Shown here one piece after another: positions 11,693-23,329 of a DNA stretch of 64,000 bases. How positions within the stretch are numbered: position 1 is the stretch's first letter; every line of letters begins with the position of its first letter. The position numbers and the translations under genes are program-made. The DNA is taken from assembly GCA_029891345.1 (NCBI GenBank), contig CM057000.1, forward strand, positions 138,182,663 to 138,246,662, in the 5' to 3' direction. Below the pieces are notes generated by a model that worked only from the letters and a program-made list of their open reading frames with translations, was not told the origin of the DNA and searched no databases. Source of the DNA: Dryococelus australis (taxonomy: Eukaryota > Arthropoda > Insecta > Phasmatodea > Phasmatidae).

Positions 11693-11923
11693 GAGTAAAA
11701 CCAATATGGCGGTGAATTGGTATTTTGTATATGGTAATTTTTCATCTTCTGATATGACAAAAATCCAAAACGCAAGTTACAATATACGCCATACTTGATT
11801 TTACCGACAAACTCGAGTCACATGACCATTTTGCTAACAAAAAACACCAACTGTAACACGGTACTAGTATAGTATCCAGAAACTTTCTCCTCGGTAAGTA
11901 CATGAAGTTACTTGCTTGTTATA
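11693..11923. other. Unassigned DNA
   Basis: Short spacer between a SINE and a family 1 element; no features. Confidence 0.5.
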
Positions 11924-12342
11924 GGCTATTCAAGGTAAAATGAGCACTTTGTAGGTCCGGCTTAAAATCTACTTTTATGCACGTTGTGTGTTCTTCCGCC
12001 TTATATAAAATTATCGTGGTCATGGGCCTCTTCACTTAATTTATGCGTTGGTCAAGTGAAACTGTAAAATTATTAGAAAAGTAAAATATTTTCAAATCTG
12101 CTCAATTTTACAAATCGATGAATTAAAAAAAAAACATAAGGCTGAAAAAATAATTTAAATTATTATAAATGGTTACGTAGCACTATTTATTCAACGTTAA
12201 TATATGGAACTACTTCCCATCCATCGTTACCAACTTTACTGGGCGCATGCCACTCAGTGCGCCTGTTAAAATAAATGCAGGTAGGTGCAGTGACTTTTTT
12301 CTAACGTTGATTTTTAAAATGCTCACTTTATCGTGAACAGGC
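11924..12342 (+). mobile_element. Family 1 TIR element, full length, long subfamily
   Basis: Complete copy with tips ggctattcaaggtaaaatga and gctcactttatcgtgaacag. All interior landmarks are present, including 'gggcgcatgccactcagtgc'. 419 bp, no coding frame. Confidence 0.88.
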
Positions 12343-13941
12343 TTTAGCTGTTGTTATCGTACTTGGTGCGGTCGTCATATTTGTTCAGTTTGTTGAGATG
12401 TAAACGTTTTGTGAATGTAACGTGGGAAACAATTTAAAATGTTGAAAAGGATTCACGAATGTTGTATGCTCGTTGTTACGTAGTAATGCAATTCAACTGT
12501 AAGAAAACAGTTTTAGATTATCAACTAACCTTCCTCTCCCGTACATATCTTGTGTACACAATTGTGTTTAGAAGGCCTGATATACGTTCCACTTATTTGA
12601 TATTCTGAGTATCTGTTTATGCCTAGGTATTTGTTAATGATGAACACCGCAGAATTAATAGATATTAGAGAGTTATTTTATTTATACGTGATTATCGAAA
12701 CACGAGCGTGCCTCCTTTTAGCACATGTTTCTATTTTGTTTATGCTGTTTTCGCCAGGATATGTGATGAACATAGAACGAAGAGGCGATGACTTGCCAGA
12801 AAATATTGTGAAAATTTAAATACCAGGGCAAGTACGCTATTAGGAAGCTTTTTACAAATGTATTTCAACAGTATTTGTTTACACTTAAGTTCATCTTGTT
12901 CGCTTAAGTAAACTCCACTTACTCCAAAGATCTTCACTCGTTACCTTGGACTAAATAAAGCATTTTAAATAATAATTTGCTTAACTGAGCGTTTATTTTG
13001 TTGTTCCGCCATCATCTACGTACATGTATGTAAGACACGCAGCCATTTTTACAAAATACAAGTTCAATAAACCTGTTTAGCTGCCCTTAGCATTACATAT
13101 ATGATGGTAGAGTGAAATTAATCTTTACTTTGTTAGCATAAACGATCTGACATATCAGCAATACAGAATTATGGGTCCAACAACATCATTTTTTATTTGG
13201 TTTTCTATAGAATAACCGTGTAATTTTTATCGCATTCGTTGTAATTTTCAGCTCGATTAATTGTTTAAAATTCCTGTTACAATCAGGATAGTAACAGTGT
13301 TTGTTAGTGTATATTTTGATGCTTTATAGTGATAAAAACTATCCGAATAAAACAACTATAAAAATAAAATTCAAAGTTATTTAACTTGCAAATAATTTTC
13401 ACGTAAATGTTATGCAATAGATTATATGTGAAGATAAATAAATAAATATATATATATATATATATATATACTGTTGGGAAACATTCACCGTAGTCAGGGT
13501 TGTTAATGTGTATCTATCAGGCACAAGCATGCTGAGTTAGAATCTTAGTCCTACTTCCATTCATCTATCAGTGACTGAAACGATAATATGCCTACAGCTG
13601 TACAAATATTTCGTTGCGCATCCATATATTGCACCTATCAGGCAACCAAATAAGGACAAATAAATAATTTTGCTTCATTAGCAAAGCATTTCATTGGCCT
13701 ACAGAAAAAAATAATTTGGTTTTTCGAAACAATTTTGTTTTATTTAACAAAACCTTTTTCTAAGTGAAGGCATTTGTCAAGTACACACATGTCGACAATT
13801 CGGTTACGGTCTGCGACTTGTCTTGCGGCAGATGACGGTAGAAATAATTAAGAAAATATTCAGAGATAAATTAAGAGATGGTCATTTTCTGTATTTGCTT
13901 ACTTGCGACTAATCCTGATACTCGAACTAGCATTGCCACCC
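12343..13941. other. AT-rich DNA with a small (TA)n tract
   Basis: No gene recognised. A pure TA run lies at about 13446-13470. Confidence 0.55.
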
Positions 13942-14199
13942 TTGTTCAATAACTCTCCGTGGTAACTATAATTTTGTTCAATAACTCCCCGTGGTTACTA
14001 TAATTTTGTTCAATAACTCTCCGTGGTTACTATAATTTTGTTCAATAACTCTCCGTGGTTACTATAATTTTGTTCAATAACTCTCCGTGGTTACTATAAT
14101 TTTGTTCAATAACTCTCCGTGGTTACTATAATTTTGTTCAATAACTCTCCGTGGTTACTATAATTTTGTTCAATAACTCTCCGTGGTTACTATAATTTT
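13942..14199. repeat. 32-bp tandem array, 8 units
   Basis: Unit 'gttcaataactctccgtggt' followed by 'tactataatttt'. Copies start every 32 bp from 13944 and are nearly identical; one has cccc for ctcc and the first has gtaac for gttac. The homogeneity suggests recent expansion. Confidence 0.95.
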
Positions 14200-15649
14200 A
14201 TTGTAGTCAGCGTGAAGTATTTCCAGCTCACGATTCCCTCACCAATTACCTAGAATCTTTGAACTTGCAGGATGTCACCGATGATCAATATAATTTTTTT
14301 TTACTAACACTTAAATAATATGTCTAATACTAATAGTATTCGGTTTACTATTTATTCTACGAAGGGAGAGACCACACAGTAAACCGAATATTTTGCGATC
14401 TTGTTACCTCATTCCAAAACTAGCGCAAAAAAAAAAAAAACATTTCGTGCTCAGTAGCTGTAAAATATAGATGTGTGCGACTTATTTGAAAAGTTCCTCT
14501 AGTTTTCATTAAAAAATAATATAGGATTAGAAATTTTGGGGGGAAGGAATTTATTTGGTGCACTATGCTAATTACCCAATAAAAACGAAATTTTCCCGTA
14601 TGAATATTACATTGTGTTTATCTTATATTGGTGAAGAGGCGTCAGTAAATCACTGAGCTCTCCTACCAACATTCTAGTCTGCATAATGCCAATACAAACG
14701 TTCGCTGCTTTTGACGCTATTAAAAAAATTCTTACTAATATTTTAGTTTACAATCTAACACATAAAACTTTGTAAGTAATGTGTTTTGTACTATAAATAT
14801 ATAATTTTTATTCGTCGTGATTTAATTCAATAATTTAATGCTCAAGTTCTATGGCGAAAAGAGGACTATGTGAAGACGTAGGTATGCGAATTTCAAATCA
14901 TTGTAACCATGGGCAGCTTTCAGACTAAATGAGAACAGTAATACCACAGCAAGTATGCACAGAGCAAACCTGATCGCTTTACCAATCTGCAAGTGGTATG
15001 CGACCAATATTTTCAAGGCAAGTCTGTGGTATGATTCTGCCAATAAAATGCAAATGTGTACAGCACATTCAGCGGCAACACAGTATGTTTGTGGTAAATG
15101 GCACGAAGAAACGGTAGTTAGAAAGTTATTCATCCTTCCGTCTGTTAACGAAGATGCAGAAAAAATGTCTGGCTGTTCGGAAAATTTGTGTATGGCACGT
15201 GGGTTTTGTGGAAAAACATGTCATACTGTTTGAGCCTTTATTTATAAAGGGCATAAAAATCGTTTAGCACCTTGTTAAGCTTTAGTATACATTCTGAATC
15301 CTTGTCGAAGAAGAAAACAAAGCACTAATTAGCAAGAAATGTTAACTTCCTTTGTACTTAATTAGGATTTCTATGTTCCTTCCCCTTATCATTCACTTAA
15401 TCTCCTCGAAATATCGGAAATTATTAAATTCTGAGATAAACGTAATGAGGAGGAGCGACGAAATCTTGTTTCAGCCTTTCCCAATATCGATATATCGCAT
15501 CTTGTTCGATACTGACACGACGATGTAAAACGATTTCGAGGAACACGCACACCGACCAGGCCTACCAACGTGGGAGCCACCTAGCGAGAGATTTCTTATC
15601 ATAGACCAAAAATAAGGTTGACCGAATTTACGTCGCCTGCGCAGGTATA
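14200..15649. other. Unassigned AT-rich DNA with one hairpin
   Basis: Bases 14337-14390 hold a perfect 13-bp inverted repeat (TATTCGGTTTACT / AGTAAACCGAATA) around a 28-base spacer. Opposed frames at 14849-15233 have no recognised domain. Confidence 0.5.
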
Positions 15650-15884
15650 GTCTATTTACGGTAAAGTGAGCACTTTTGAAAGATCTCTCTTTTGGAAGAA
15701 TAGTCAGTAAATATATCTTATTTTAGCCTTGAACATTATCTTTCGAATGCGGTGGAACATACACACTGTGTTTATTACTTACATGGCAATATATATATTT
15801 ACAAAGGTGGTTAAAGGATCAAATATGGCCGAAAGGAAAAAGTAACTAGGGCCTCAAAAGGACTCACTTTTAAGTGAACAGCCT
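15650..15884 (+). mobile_element. Family 1 TIR element, short subfamily
   Basis: About 235 bp with the family tips (tctatttacggtaaagtgag ... aagtgaacagcc). Its interior differs from the long form: 'taaatatatcttattttag', 'cattatctttcgaatgcggt', 'cactgtgtttattac'. It matches 27166-27401 closely. The same ends on a different interior define the second subfamily. Confidence 0.85.
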
Positions 15885-16048
15885 ATACCAAACATTGACC
15901 TACTTCACACCAATTCAGCTCACAAAATCACATGGTCAATAGTGAGAAACCTGTTTGTTTCTATCTTAATGTTTAAAAGACATGTTCTTTTAAATGCATA
16001 AAATACTTTTACAATATTCAACTTAATATAATTGCATAAAAAAATATA
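15885..16048. other. Spacer DNA
   Basis: AT-rich, no feature. Confidence 0.5.
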
Positions 16049-16310
16049 GACCACGATGGTGTGGTGGTTAGACTACTCGCCTACCACCATTGCGAACTGG
16101 GTTCGATTCTCAGTTGGGTCCCCCCCCCCCCCCGAATTCTCACATTTAAAAATCGTGCCGGACGATGCCACTGATCGGTGGGATATCCCATTTCCGCTTG
16201 CCCACCCTTGCATTCCGGTGCCGCTTCATGCTCACCTCGCTTCACCCTCATCGGTTCTCGAGACCTTCGACGTTGAGAGCCCCCCCGAATCTCTTCGCTC
16301 ACTCACGCGT
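16049..16310 (+). mobile_element. tRNA-derived SINE (SINE-A) with poly-C insertion
   Basis: A box in gaccacgatggtgtggtgg..., B box GGGTTCGATTCTC at about 16101-16113, then an unusual run of about 14 C where the body begins. The body ('cacttgcccacccttgcattcc'-like text, 'cctcgcttcaccctcatc') and tail ('aatctcttcgctcactc') follow. The best kept A and B boxes of the SINE-A copies here. Confidence 0.87.
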
Positions 16311-16440
16311 AACAAATTGGTTAGATGGAGTACACAAACATCCCAAAGCACATGCTTGCATAACCGGTGTTGCAACTTCAGATCCTATATACGTCGTTTA
16401 CGTGATCATGTTCACAGAAAGGCTGTCCAATGTTGGTTAA
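16311..16440. other. Spacer DNA
   Basis: No feature seen between the SINE and the family 1 element. Confidence 0.5.
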
Positions 16441-16868
16441 GGCTGTTCACGATAAAGTGAGCGCTTTTGAAATCAACCTTAGAAAAAAGTCACCGCTCCT
16501 ACCTGCATATATTTTAACGGGCGCAATGAGTTGCATGCGCCCAGTAAAGTTGGTAACGATGGAGTGGAAAGTAGTTACATATATTAACGTCGAATAAAAA
16601 GTGCTGGATAAATATTTGTGATAACGTAATTTATCTCAATTTCTCTCTTTTTTTTTTTTTTTTTTTAATGCATCGCAGTGTAAAAACGAGCAGATATGCA
16701 CAATATTTACTTTTCTAATAACATCACCGTTTCACTTGACCGACGCATGAATAAAGTGACGAGGCCCATGGCAATGCTAATTCTACATAAGGCGGAAGGA
16801 GATACAACGTGCGTACAAGTAGATCTTAAGCATGGGTTTTGAAAGTGCTCAGTGTACCGTGAACAGCC
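16441..16868 (-). mobile_element. Family 1 TIR element, full length, long subfamily
   Basis: Complete copy in reverse orientation, 428 bp, tips ggctgttcacgataaagtga and ctcagtgtaccgtgaacagcc. Flanked by TTAA on the left and TTTAAC on the right. A hAT-type MITE starts 6 bp beyond its right tip. Confidence 0.9.
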
Positions 16869-16874
16869 TTTAAC

Positions 16875-17173
16875 TAGGGACACCCGAATTTCGCGAAAAG
16901 ATTTCATTACCAGTTCTATTTCATAACACTTTAGCTCAGATCCGCTTTTGTTGTTGGGTGATCCAGATGTTGCGCGTCATAAGTGTCTTCCCCTCGAATC
17001 AGAGACGTTCAATATTGGCGTAGCTTAATTCTGATTGGCCAGTCAACTAAGATAATGTCTTCTCACAAACACAGGCCGCCAATAAGCAAGAGGGAACTAA
17101 CTGCTGGTACGCTCGCAGGGTATTAAAATCTAACACGTGCGGAAATTTTTTCGCGAAATTCAGGTGTCCCCAA
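16875..17173. mobile_element. hAT-type MITE
   Basis: About 299 bp with inverted ends of about 25 bp: TAGGGACACCCGAATTTCGC on the left, and ttcgcgaaattcaggtgtcc plus ccaa on the right. Flanked by an 8-bp near-duplication, cctttaac (16867-16874) and cctataac (17174-17181). An 8-bp target duplication with TA-G tips fits hAT. No coding frame. Confidence 0.85.
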
Positions 17174-18179
17174 CCTATAACACGGGGTGGGCTTCTGCGT
17201 ACCTCGGGCGATCACTCTACCCTCCATCTTGCATCCATGTTATGTACAGCACACGAGGTACATACACACACACACACTTATAGCGTCGCATCCCGGGATC
17301 CATAATCCCCTTACACCACGCCCTCCGAGCCAACCCCCTTCGGGGTAAAAACGCACTAGCGGGGAATTTAATAAAAGTGTTATTCCTACAGCAGCAGCAG
17401 CAGTTCCGGACGCCGTCCCTGAGTAATCTCATTACCCGGACGTGACGACAACGTTGTTTTATAATCCCGACCGCGTTCTCCACTTCGCCCCCCCCCCCCC
17501 ACGCTTCCGCGCCAGTTAACAAAGTCCCTCGAACGTGCATATTTTTTACACAGTCCTTCCCGGTATCCCGAGCGAGACACAAAAAAAAAAAATATTATAT
17601 AGCGTGAAGCAGCACGGGAGAGCGGCTAACATGATTTGCAGCTGTAAGTTTGATTTGAGGGAATTTAACCGGGACGACGATGGATGGTGAAGGGATGGGA
17701 GGAGGGGATATTTGCTCATCCGTCGTGAATGTGTCCGATATTCCTGCCCCCCACACCCCCCCCCCCCCCTCAGCAACCAGCCACCCGTGGGTTCCACAAG
17801 CACGGAGCCAGCAGCCCCGACGTCATTAACTTCGCTTGTCGAGAGGGTGTCTGACGGGGATCGTCGATTGCCTGCGACGGATCTGGCTCTAGGGCGATGC
17901 ATGCGCCTGCGGGGTGTTGGCGAGGTGTTGCGATAGACCTTTGCGGGGCTCTCCGTACAAACCAGGGATCAGAGCGGAGAGCCGGGAGAAACTGGACGCA
18001 CCGCGGCCACTCACGAGAAAGCGGCGAGGCGCCTGCTGCATGCGCGCTGTGACGTCAATTGCCTGTACTACGTTCAAGTGGTCCTCGTGCTAACTAGCAG
18101 ACGACTAGGTACAGCACTGAGAAAAAGAAACGGCTTACCTTTGCAACAGTTCACCACGCCGCTGTGGGCGCGGCAAATT
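17174..18179. other. GC-rich block with C runs
   Basis: CpG- and C-rich, with a (CAG)n run near 17391-17402, C runs near 17490 and 17757, and an A run near 17581. Frames on both strands are low-complexity Arg/Gly/Pro with no recognised domain. Either unique host DNA or an old GC-rich element; no gene supported. Confidence 0.5.
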
Positions 18180-18550
18180 AAATGTTCTGCTAATACGACT
18201 TTTTGCCAGAAAAGATAAAAACAATTATATATGGCCCTATTGTTTTACTTTTGTCATAATTAGTATATTCTCGGAGAAAAAAATTCGTGAAGATGATCAA
18301 ATATCGCATTTTTAAAGCTTGCATGTGCAGTTTCCTTAAACGGCAAGATATACGGACGTAGTTTAATCGGTGGGCTTTCATCGCGTTTGATAAAACCCCA
18401 CTGTTACATATCTAATTCGCACAGTACAGCGTCACGACGGAAACACTGCACGCCTTGCGTGTAGGAGCGTTGAAACACTAGATGTGCGTGTTAATGTCGC
18501 CCGTATTGCCCCCTCGCTTCTTGACCTTGGACGCGCGGCTCAAACTAACT
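18180..18550 (-). repeat. Dispersed repeat R, copy in reverse orientation
   Basis: Inverted match to 62698-63067. Shared text (this strand) includes 'actttttgccagaaaaga', 'cagtttccttaaacggcaag', 'agtacagcgtcacgacggaa' and 'tcttgaccttggacgc'. No TIR, poly-A tail or coding frame seen; class unknown. Confidence 0.75.
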
Positions 18551-19401
18551 AACTCTTAAGGGGAATAAAATTCAAGTAGATCATGAAGGGAAGTTAGGGT
18601 ACATCAATGTAATACTTTGGTTATATTGTACTTGTTAAAGTTGGGGAGATCTCATGATGATAGGGTACGTGGGGTAAATGAATATAAAGAGATATAGGCT
18701 ACAAATGGCTATATAATTATACATCCGGATATTACATGAAATAGTATGTGGTCGGGGAAGGATTGTTAAGATATTTTCATCAACTACCTTACGGAGAGCC
18801 CCGCTAGTCTATTGCAATTGTCCTACCTTGAGAAGTATATGAAGGCGGATGAAGTATGACGAATTACGGCGGTCGTCATAGCAGGCTTCTTGGGACGTCC
18901 ATCTCGGCCGGCGTCACATGGAGACGGACGCCTTCCGCCACTCTACATTGTCCTCATATCGGCGTCCTTACCAGGGTTACCGGGGTTTGGCAATGCGAGT
19001 CCCGATGGCGGCAACTGGCTGTCCTTATTACAGCCCGTGTGTGATGGAGTGTTCATGCAGGCCGTAGAATTAAGGCCTGTTCACTTCGTAACAATTCGCA
19101 AACCGCACGCATTGACACGATCACGGAGCGTATAAATTCATAGAGGCGGAATCACTTTGATGCGGGCATAACCATCGCCTGACTGTCAGCGTGAAGTTGT
19201 TGAAGAGGGCGTTGAGTCTCATTAGCTACCGCGTACAGCTGAACGTTTCCTATTGACCAGGCTGCCCCGGCTGTCGTGTAAGTTACTAGGCACCGATTGG
19301 CGAACGGTGTTCCAGCATAATGCTGCCCCGTGAGGCCATTTTGCCGGCGAGTGCGAATGAAGCTCGCGACATAAGCGGCCGTTTCATCTTACTTTTATAC
19401 A
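18551..19401. other. Unassigned DNA, possibly LINE-derived at its end
   Basis: Moderately GC-rich from 18780. Bases 19230-19400 sit just upstream of the reverse-transcriptase relic and may be decayed LINE sequence, but no motif is secure. Confidence 0.4.
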
Positions 19402-19465
19402 GGCTGTTCACAGTCAAATTAGCACTTTTAAAAGCCCTATATAAGGACCACTTGTATTCAAGTAG
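19402..19465 (+). mobile_element. Family 1 fragment fused to a LINE relic
   Basis: Only the first ~64 bp of family 1 are present (ggctgttcacagtcaaatta through 'ggaccacttgtatt'). The following base already belongs to the reverse-transcriptase relic. The open frame running through both is a junction artefact. Confidence 0.8.
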
Positions 19466-20165
19466 ACTGCCTATCGTCCGTTTAGACGGACATGTGGTGA
19501 AGTTTGTGGAGTCCCTTAAGTACCTTGGAGTAATTATAGATAACCGTCTCACTTTCCGGCCTCATGTCCGCTATTTGGCAGATAAAACTGTGACTCTTTT
19601 CTACAAGCTGCGGACTGTTGCACAGGCAAATTGGGAGCTGGACTTCCGGACGTTAAGCACGATGTATAAGAGTGTCTTCGTACCCATCATCACGTATGGC
19701 AGTGCAGTTTGGTATCGGACTGAATCACAACTACATGCAAGGAGAGTGCTTATTAAGTGAGCAGCTCTTCTGGTGATCACGAGGGAAGTTCCGCTCTACA
19801 TGTCCTGGCAGGAGTTATCCCTATCGATATCCTCGTATAGGAGCGAGGTAAGATGTTTGAGCTTGCTCATGGTGATAAGATATCGCATGGGACAAGACCA
19901 GATTGCCGAACGAAGACTGTGACTAAGTGGAAAAATCGATAGGATACTTCAATAAAGGGAAGATACACCTATGGTGTCCTGCCAAATGTTACTGACATAG
20001 TTAAATTGAAATAGTTGCATATGTGATACTACTCTGTTCAGTACCCGACAGGACATGGGAACTTGAAGGCGAAGTTGTTCGGTTTCACACTCGTTCACTC
20101 TCCAGATTGTTTGGTTTGCGGAACTCCCGATACTGTTGACCATGTATTTCATGGCTGAGGTAAAG
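19466..20165 (+). mobile_element. R1-like LINE relic, reverse transcriptase C-terminal part
   Basis: Translation gives the typical end of an R1/jockey-group reverse transcriptase: LDGHVVKFVESLKYLGVIID, then ANWELDFRTL, then SVFVPIITYGSAVW. Further on, 'CLVCGTPDTVDHVFHG' matches the Cys-His motif that follows the reverse transcriptase in R1-clade LINEs. The frame is broken several times after 19757 and there is no 5' part, so this is a dead, truncated copy. Confidence 0.85.
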
Positions 20166-20409
20166 TCGAGGATGTGTGATTTGCATATACAGGATGTTGC
20201 ACGTCAATACTTCGGGGAAACTTTTCCTCACATCTAGAGGATGAAAACATTTTGCATGAATATAGGTCCGCAAACGCTTCGTGTCTGTATTGCAGCCCAT
20301 AATACATGACGTACAGCGTATGGCCCTCGGGTTGTATCATGTTACTGTGGAATGCCAGCGTTCGTTAGCATGATACACGAAACCTCACACTACAGTAGGA
20401 ACTGCACAG
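20166..20409 (+). mobile_element. Transposase-derived fragment, forward orientation
   Basis: Bases about 20190-20365 are an inverted, ~75% similar copy of 20700-20880. Shared landmarks are 'ataggtccgcaaacgct', 'cagcccataatac' and 'gttactgtggaatgcca'. This is part of the same DDE transposase family as the next entry, facing the other way. Confidence 0.65.
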
Positions 20410-20890
20410 GAAGTAATTACTCATGTTTGAAAGCTTATCGTCGACACTGAAGGAAATGTTCAAAATGCCCTCCAATTGGACGAACACTTGCATCAACCCG
20501 CCGCTGCATGGACATCCGGATGCGTTGATGAATCTCTGGAAAATTCCGGATTGTTTAGCTACTTGCCACAACAGAGTTACGGAGGGTACCCATATTGTCC
20601 ACTGGAGTTTCATACACAAGTGCCTTTAAATGTCCCCACAAATAAAAGTCTAATGGATTCCAATCATGGCTCCTCGGGGGCTGGTATGGTGCTGCCAATT
20701 ACAGCTTATATGGCATTCCACAGTAACAAGACCCAAACTGCGGGCCATACACTCTACAATATGTATTATGGGCTGTAGCGAAGAAACATAGCGTTTGCGG
20801 ACCTATGTCCATAAAACATTTCTTCATCCTCCCGATGTGAGGAATGTTTCCCCAAAGTATTGACATGCAATACTGCAACATTCTGTGTAA
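20410..20890 (-). mobile_element. DDE transposase relic (Tc1/mariner-like, DUF4817-associated type)
   Basis: On the reverse strand, reading across frames, one sees text like 'PLDFYLWGHLKALVYETP' and then an 'FQRFINAS..' helix and a final 'HFEH'-like end. D-x-P-x-D-F/Y-x-L-W-G-x-L-K is the third catalytic region of an insect transposase group often annotated with DUF4817. The upstream part (20700-20880) contains the stretch before the catalytic Asp. Several frame breaks; non-functional. Boundaries approximate. Confidence 0.65.
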
Positions 20891-21142
20891 GCACGCATGG
20901 AGTGTTTGATGTGACGAGGACGCTCAAAGATAAGAACAGTATTGGAGAACTAACGACGCTGTTCAAGAACCTTAAAACAAGGTTGGAGGAGTTTGATGCC
21001 TGGTTGTCTAGTTTGGATAACCCAGGGTCTTTGGATTTTCACGACACCAAAATGACAGCGAATCATGACGTGATTAATGTGGAGGGATGCACTGCTATGC
21101 ATGTAGAACAGGTAGCTGCTGAGGGGGCTTGTTGGCGTTATA
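20891..21142 (+). other. Unrecognised coding-like stretch
   Basis: Frame 20860-21162 contains a helical, charged segment (LTTLFKNLKTRLEEFDAWLS) that looks more protein-like than its surroundings and may belong to a decayed element's ORF1. It ends in the family 1 tip, which supplies its last residues (RLFTVK) and stop. I do not recognise a family. Confidence 0.35.
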
Positions 21143-21374
21143 GGCTGTTCACGGTAAAATGAGCACTTTTTAAGGACTTTATAAATTTTCCTTTATCCTA
21201 TTTCCATCTTCCTGCTCCTTTTTAATATAAATATTGTAATGTGATCAATAAGCAGAGTGTATACATTTCACCACCATCTAAATTGTATGCCTGAGGCTGC
21301 AATAAGATATATTTATTATCGGTAAATATATGTTGGGAGAGTGTTAAAAAGTGCTCACTTTATCGAGAACAACC
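21143..21374 (-). mobile_element. Family 1 TIR element, short subfamily
   Basis: 232 bp, tips ggctgttcacggtaaaatga and ctttatcgagaacaacc, flanked by TATA on both sides. The interior ('aatataaatattgtaatgtg', 'gcagagtgtatacatttcac') is the reverse of the short subfamily. Confidence 0.85.
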
Positions 21375-23329
21375 TATACCATGGCTGGCTGTGCATGTGG
21401 AATCCTGTTGTCTTCGTGAGGGAAGGTATCTTTGGAGTATTCCTGAGTATGGCTAAAATGATCCGAGATGTCAGGCGGCGTGCAGATCATTGAATAAGAA
21501 CTGGAGAGGTGAAGGATGGGCCTACTCCATGGCCCAGTGTAGTGCAAACTGATCCTCGTACAGCAGAGGTTGAAAAATAAATAAAAATGTGGGATAACAA
21601 ATCGAAGTACAGGCGATTTTTTTGCGCTAGGGATGCAGTGGTTCACATTGCTTAACCAGTTGACAAAAGGATTAACGTGCTGGTGTAGGGGGACCTCAAG
21701 AGCCCAGCAAAGGTCTATGAGGAAACAAAGTTGAGTCATATGCTCTCTCGGCTTGAGGAGCCCGCCATACTGACGGTGGCGTTACCTACGCTTGTTCGGC
21801 GGATGAAAGGTGGCCAAAATTTTCCGAGAATGGACGCAGTGCACAGGATGACACTCACCCAGAACACCCTGTCCACAGAATACCACACGTTATTGTATTA
21901 TCTTCAGTGAAGCTTTAGGAGTAGGGGTTTAGATTTCGACCCGAAGGTAGTATATCGTGACGCAGTGAAGACCTGTGGCTACAGACTTGCAAAATTCACT
22001 TTATTATTTGGCATCAGGCTAAACTCCACAGTATTGTATATATCATGCAGCCGGCGTCGTTTCTCCATTGGCTGCTGCATAGATGTGAAGTAACTCCCTT
22101 TCTGATTGAAATGCATATGTTTGGGCTACACTATTGTGAAGTGTTCATTTATTGGTGCAGAGTTACCCGGGTATTGTCGAATAAAGTACTGTACACTGAC
22201 GAATTTATTGCACAGGTACAAGTGTTTGAAGTTTAAAAAGTCCTGAAATAATAACGCGAATTTTGCATATTTCTAGGTACCTTTGGCCAGTTAAAATTAG
22301 GCTATACTATACGCTTCACGGAGTACAGTTTGGTCCGCTATTAGGCTCATTCTAGACTCATGTCCATCATGACATGGAGTGTTTTCTAGCTGCAGGTGTG
22401 TCCAGAGTGCACTCATGGCTGAACGGTGTATAGGTTTGTGTGTGTGTGTGTGTAGTACCATCTAAGCCAAGACAGGATCCGTGACCAGGCCGGGGCACGC
22501 TGCACTTGGCGCTACAGCTGTGTATGCCCTAGGAAACTCCCCCATATCGTCACGATGGAAAACTCTAACAGATTAGCTACTCTTGATCGTAGCCTACCTA
22601 CACGGATTAAACAAAGGCAAATTGCACGAGGGTACGCGATTAAGGTAAACGGCTTAGGGTTGGCTCATAGGGTGAAATTAGTGTCACAGTTTTATCATAT
22701 GGCAATATTTTAATTTAGAGACAGGCCTGATTGACGGTGGTATGGTGTGTGAGCCTCCTTGTGAGGGTGTTTACAGGTGACAATACAGGAGTGCGGTTAC
22801 CGCACCTGTGTTCTCCCTTTGGATCATGCAGACCTGGAATCATGCAGTCTAGATCTTCATCATCTGAGAATGTGGCAAAGCCACCTGTATCAAACGTACC
22901 CAAAGTACCAGTTATGGACGCAGTTCGTGCAAGTAATCCAATATCAGATGTGGTCGCAGATAACAGCGATAGTCGTAATGAAACTCCTAGTGGTGTTGAT
23001 CCAGTAGACATTTCTGTGAAGAATAATTCAGATGCCCGATGGCGGCGACGAAAGAGTTAATTGAAGTACAACCTTGAAAAATTTTTAACGTGACGGAAGG
23101 AATGGCATGGTTTGCGATATGATTTCAGTTTAGAATTGGTCTTCAGTATAAAGGCAATTTTTATAGGTCAATAAGGGAAAATGATTCTGGCAGCACCAAT
23201 AAGAACTGATGGGCCTTTTTAATGTTGATATATTACCGCAACGTGTGGATACCGCAGTAATGCCCCTTTAAGGACAATACACTGTGAAATCAAGATGGTG
23301 TAACTGCCCGGTTCCAAACGGAGTCATCT
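21375..23329. mobile_element. Mosaic of decayed element sequence, family uncertain
   Basis: Several coding-like stretches without an intact frame. Near 22150-22230 the forward translation 'VLYTDEFI' resembles the second catalytic region (VLFTDE) of the transposase type at 20410-20890. Frame 22731-23060 is Ser/Val/Pro-rich and could be from a gag-like ORF1. A (GT)n tract lies at 22437-22453. No family firmly assigned. Confidence 0.4.

Noticed and set aside
9787-14199. CRISPR-like arrays of regular repeats
   Set aside because: The 38-bp and 32-bp arrays have no unique spacers; they are plain tandem repeats in eukaryotic DNA.
21375-23329. A single intact LINE or transposon across the whole mosaic
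   Set aside because: Coding-like words appear in different frames and orientations without a consistent order, so I left it as a mosaic.
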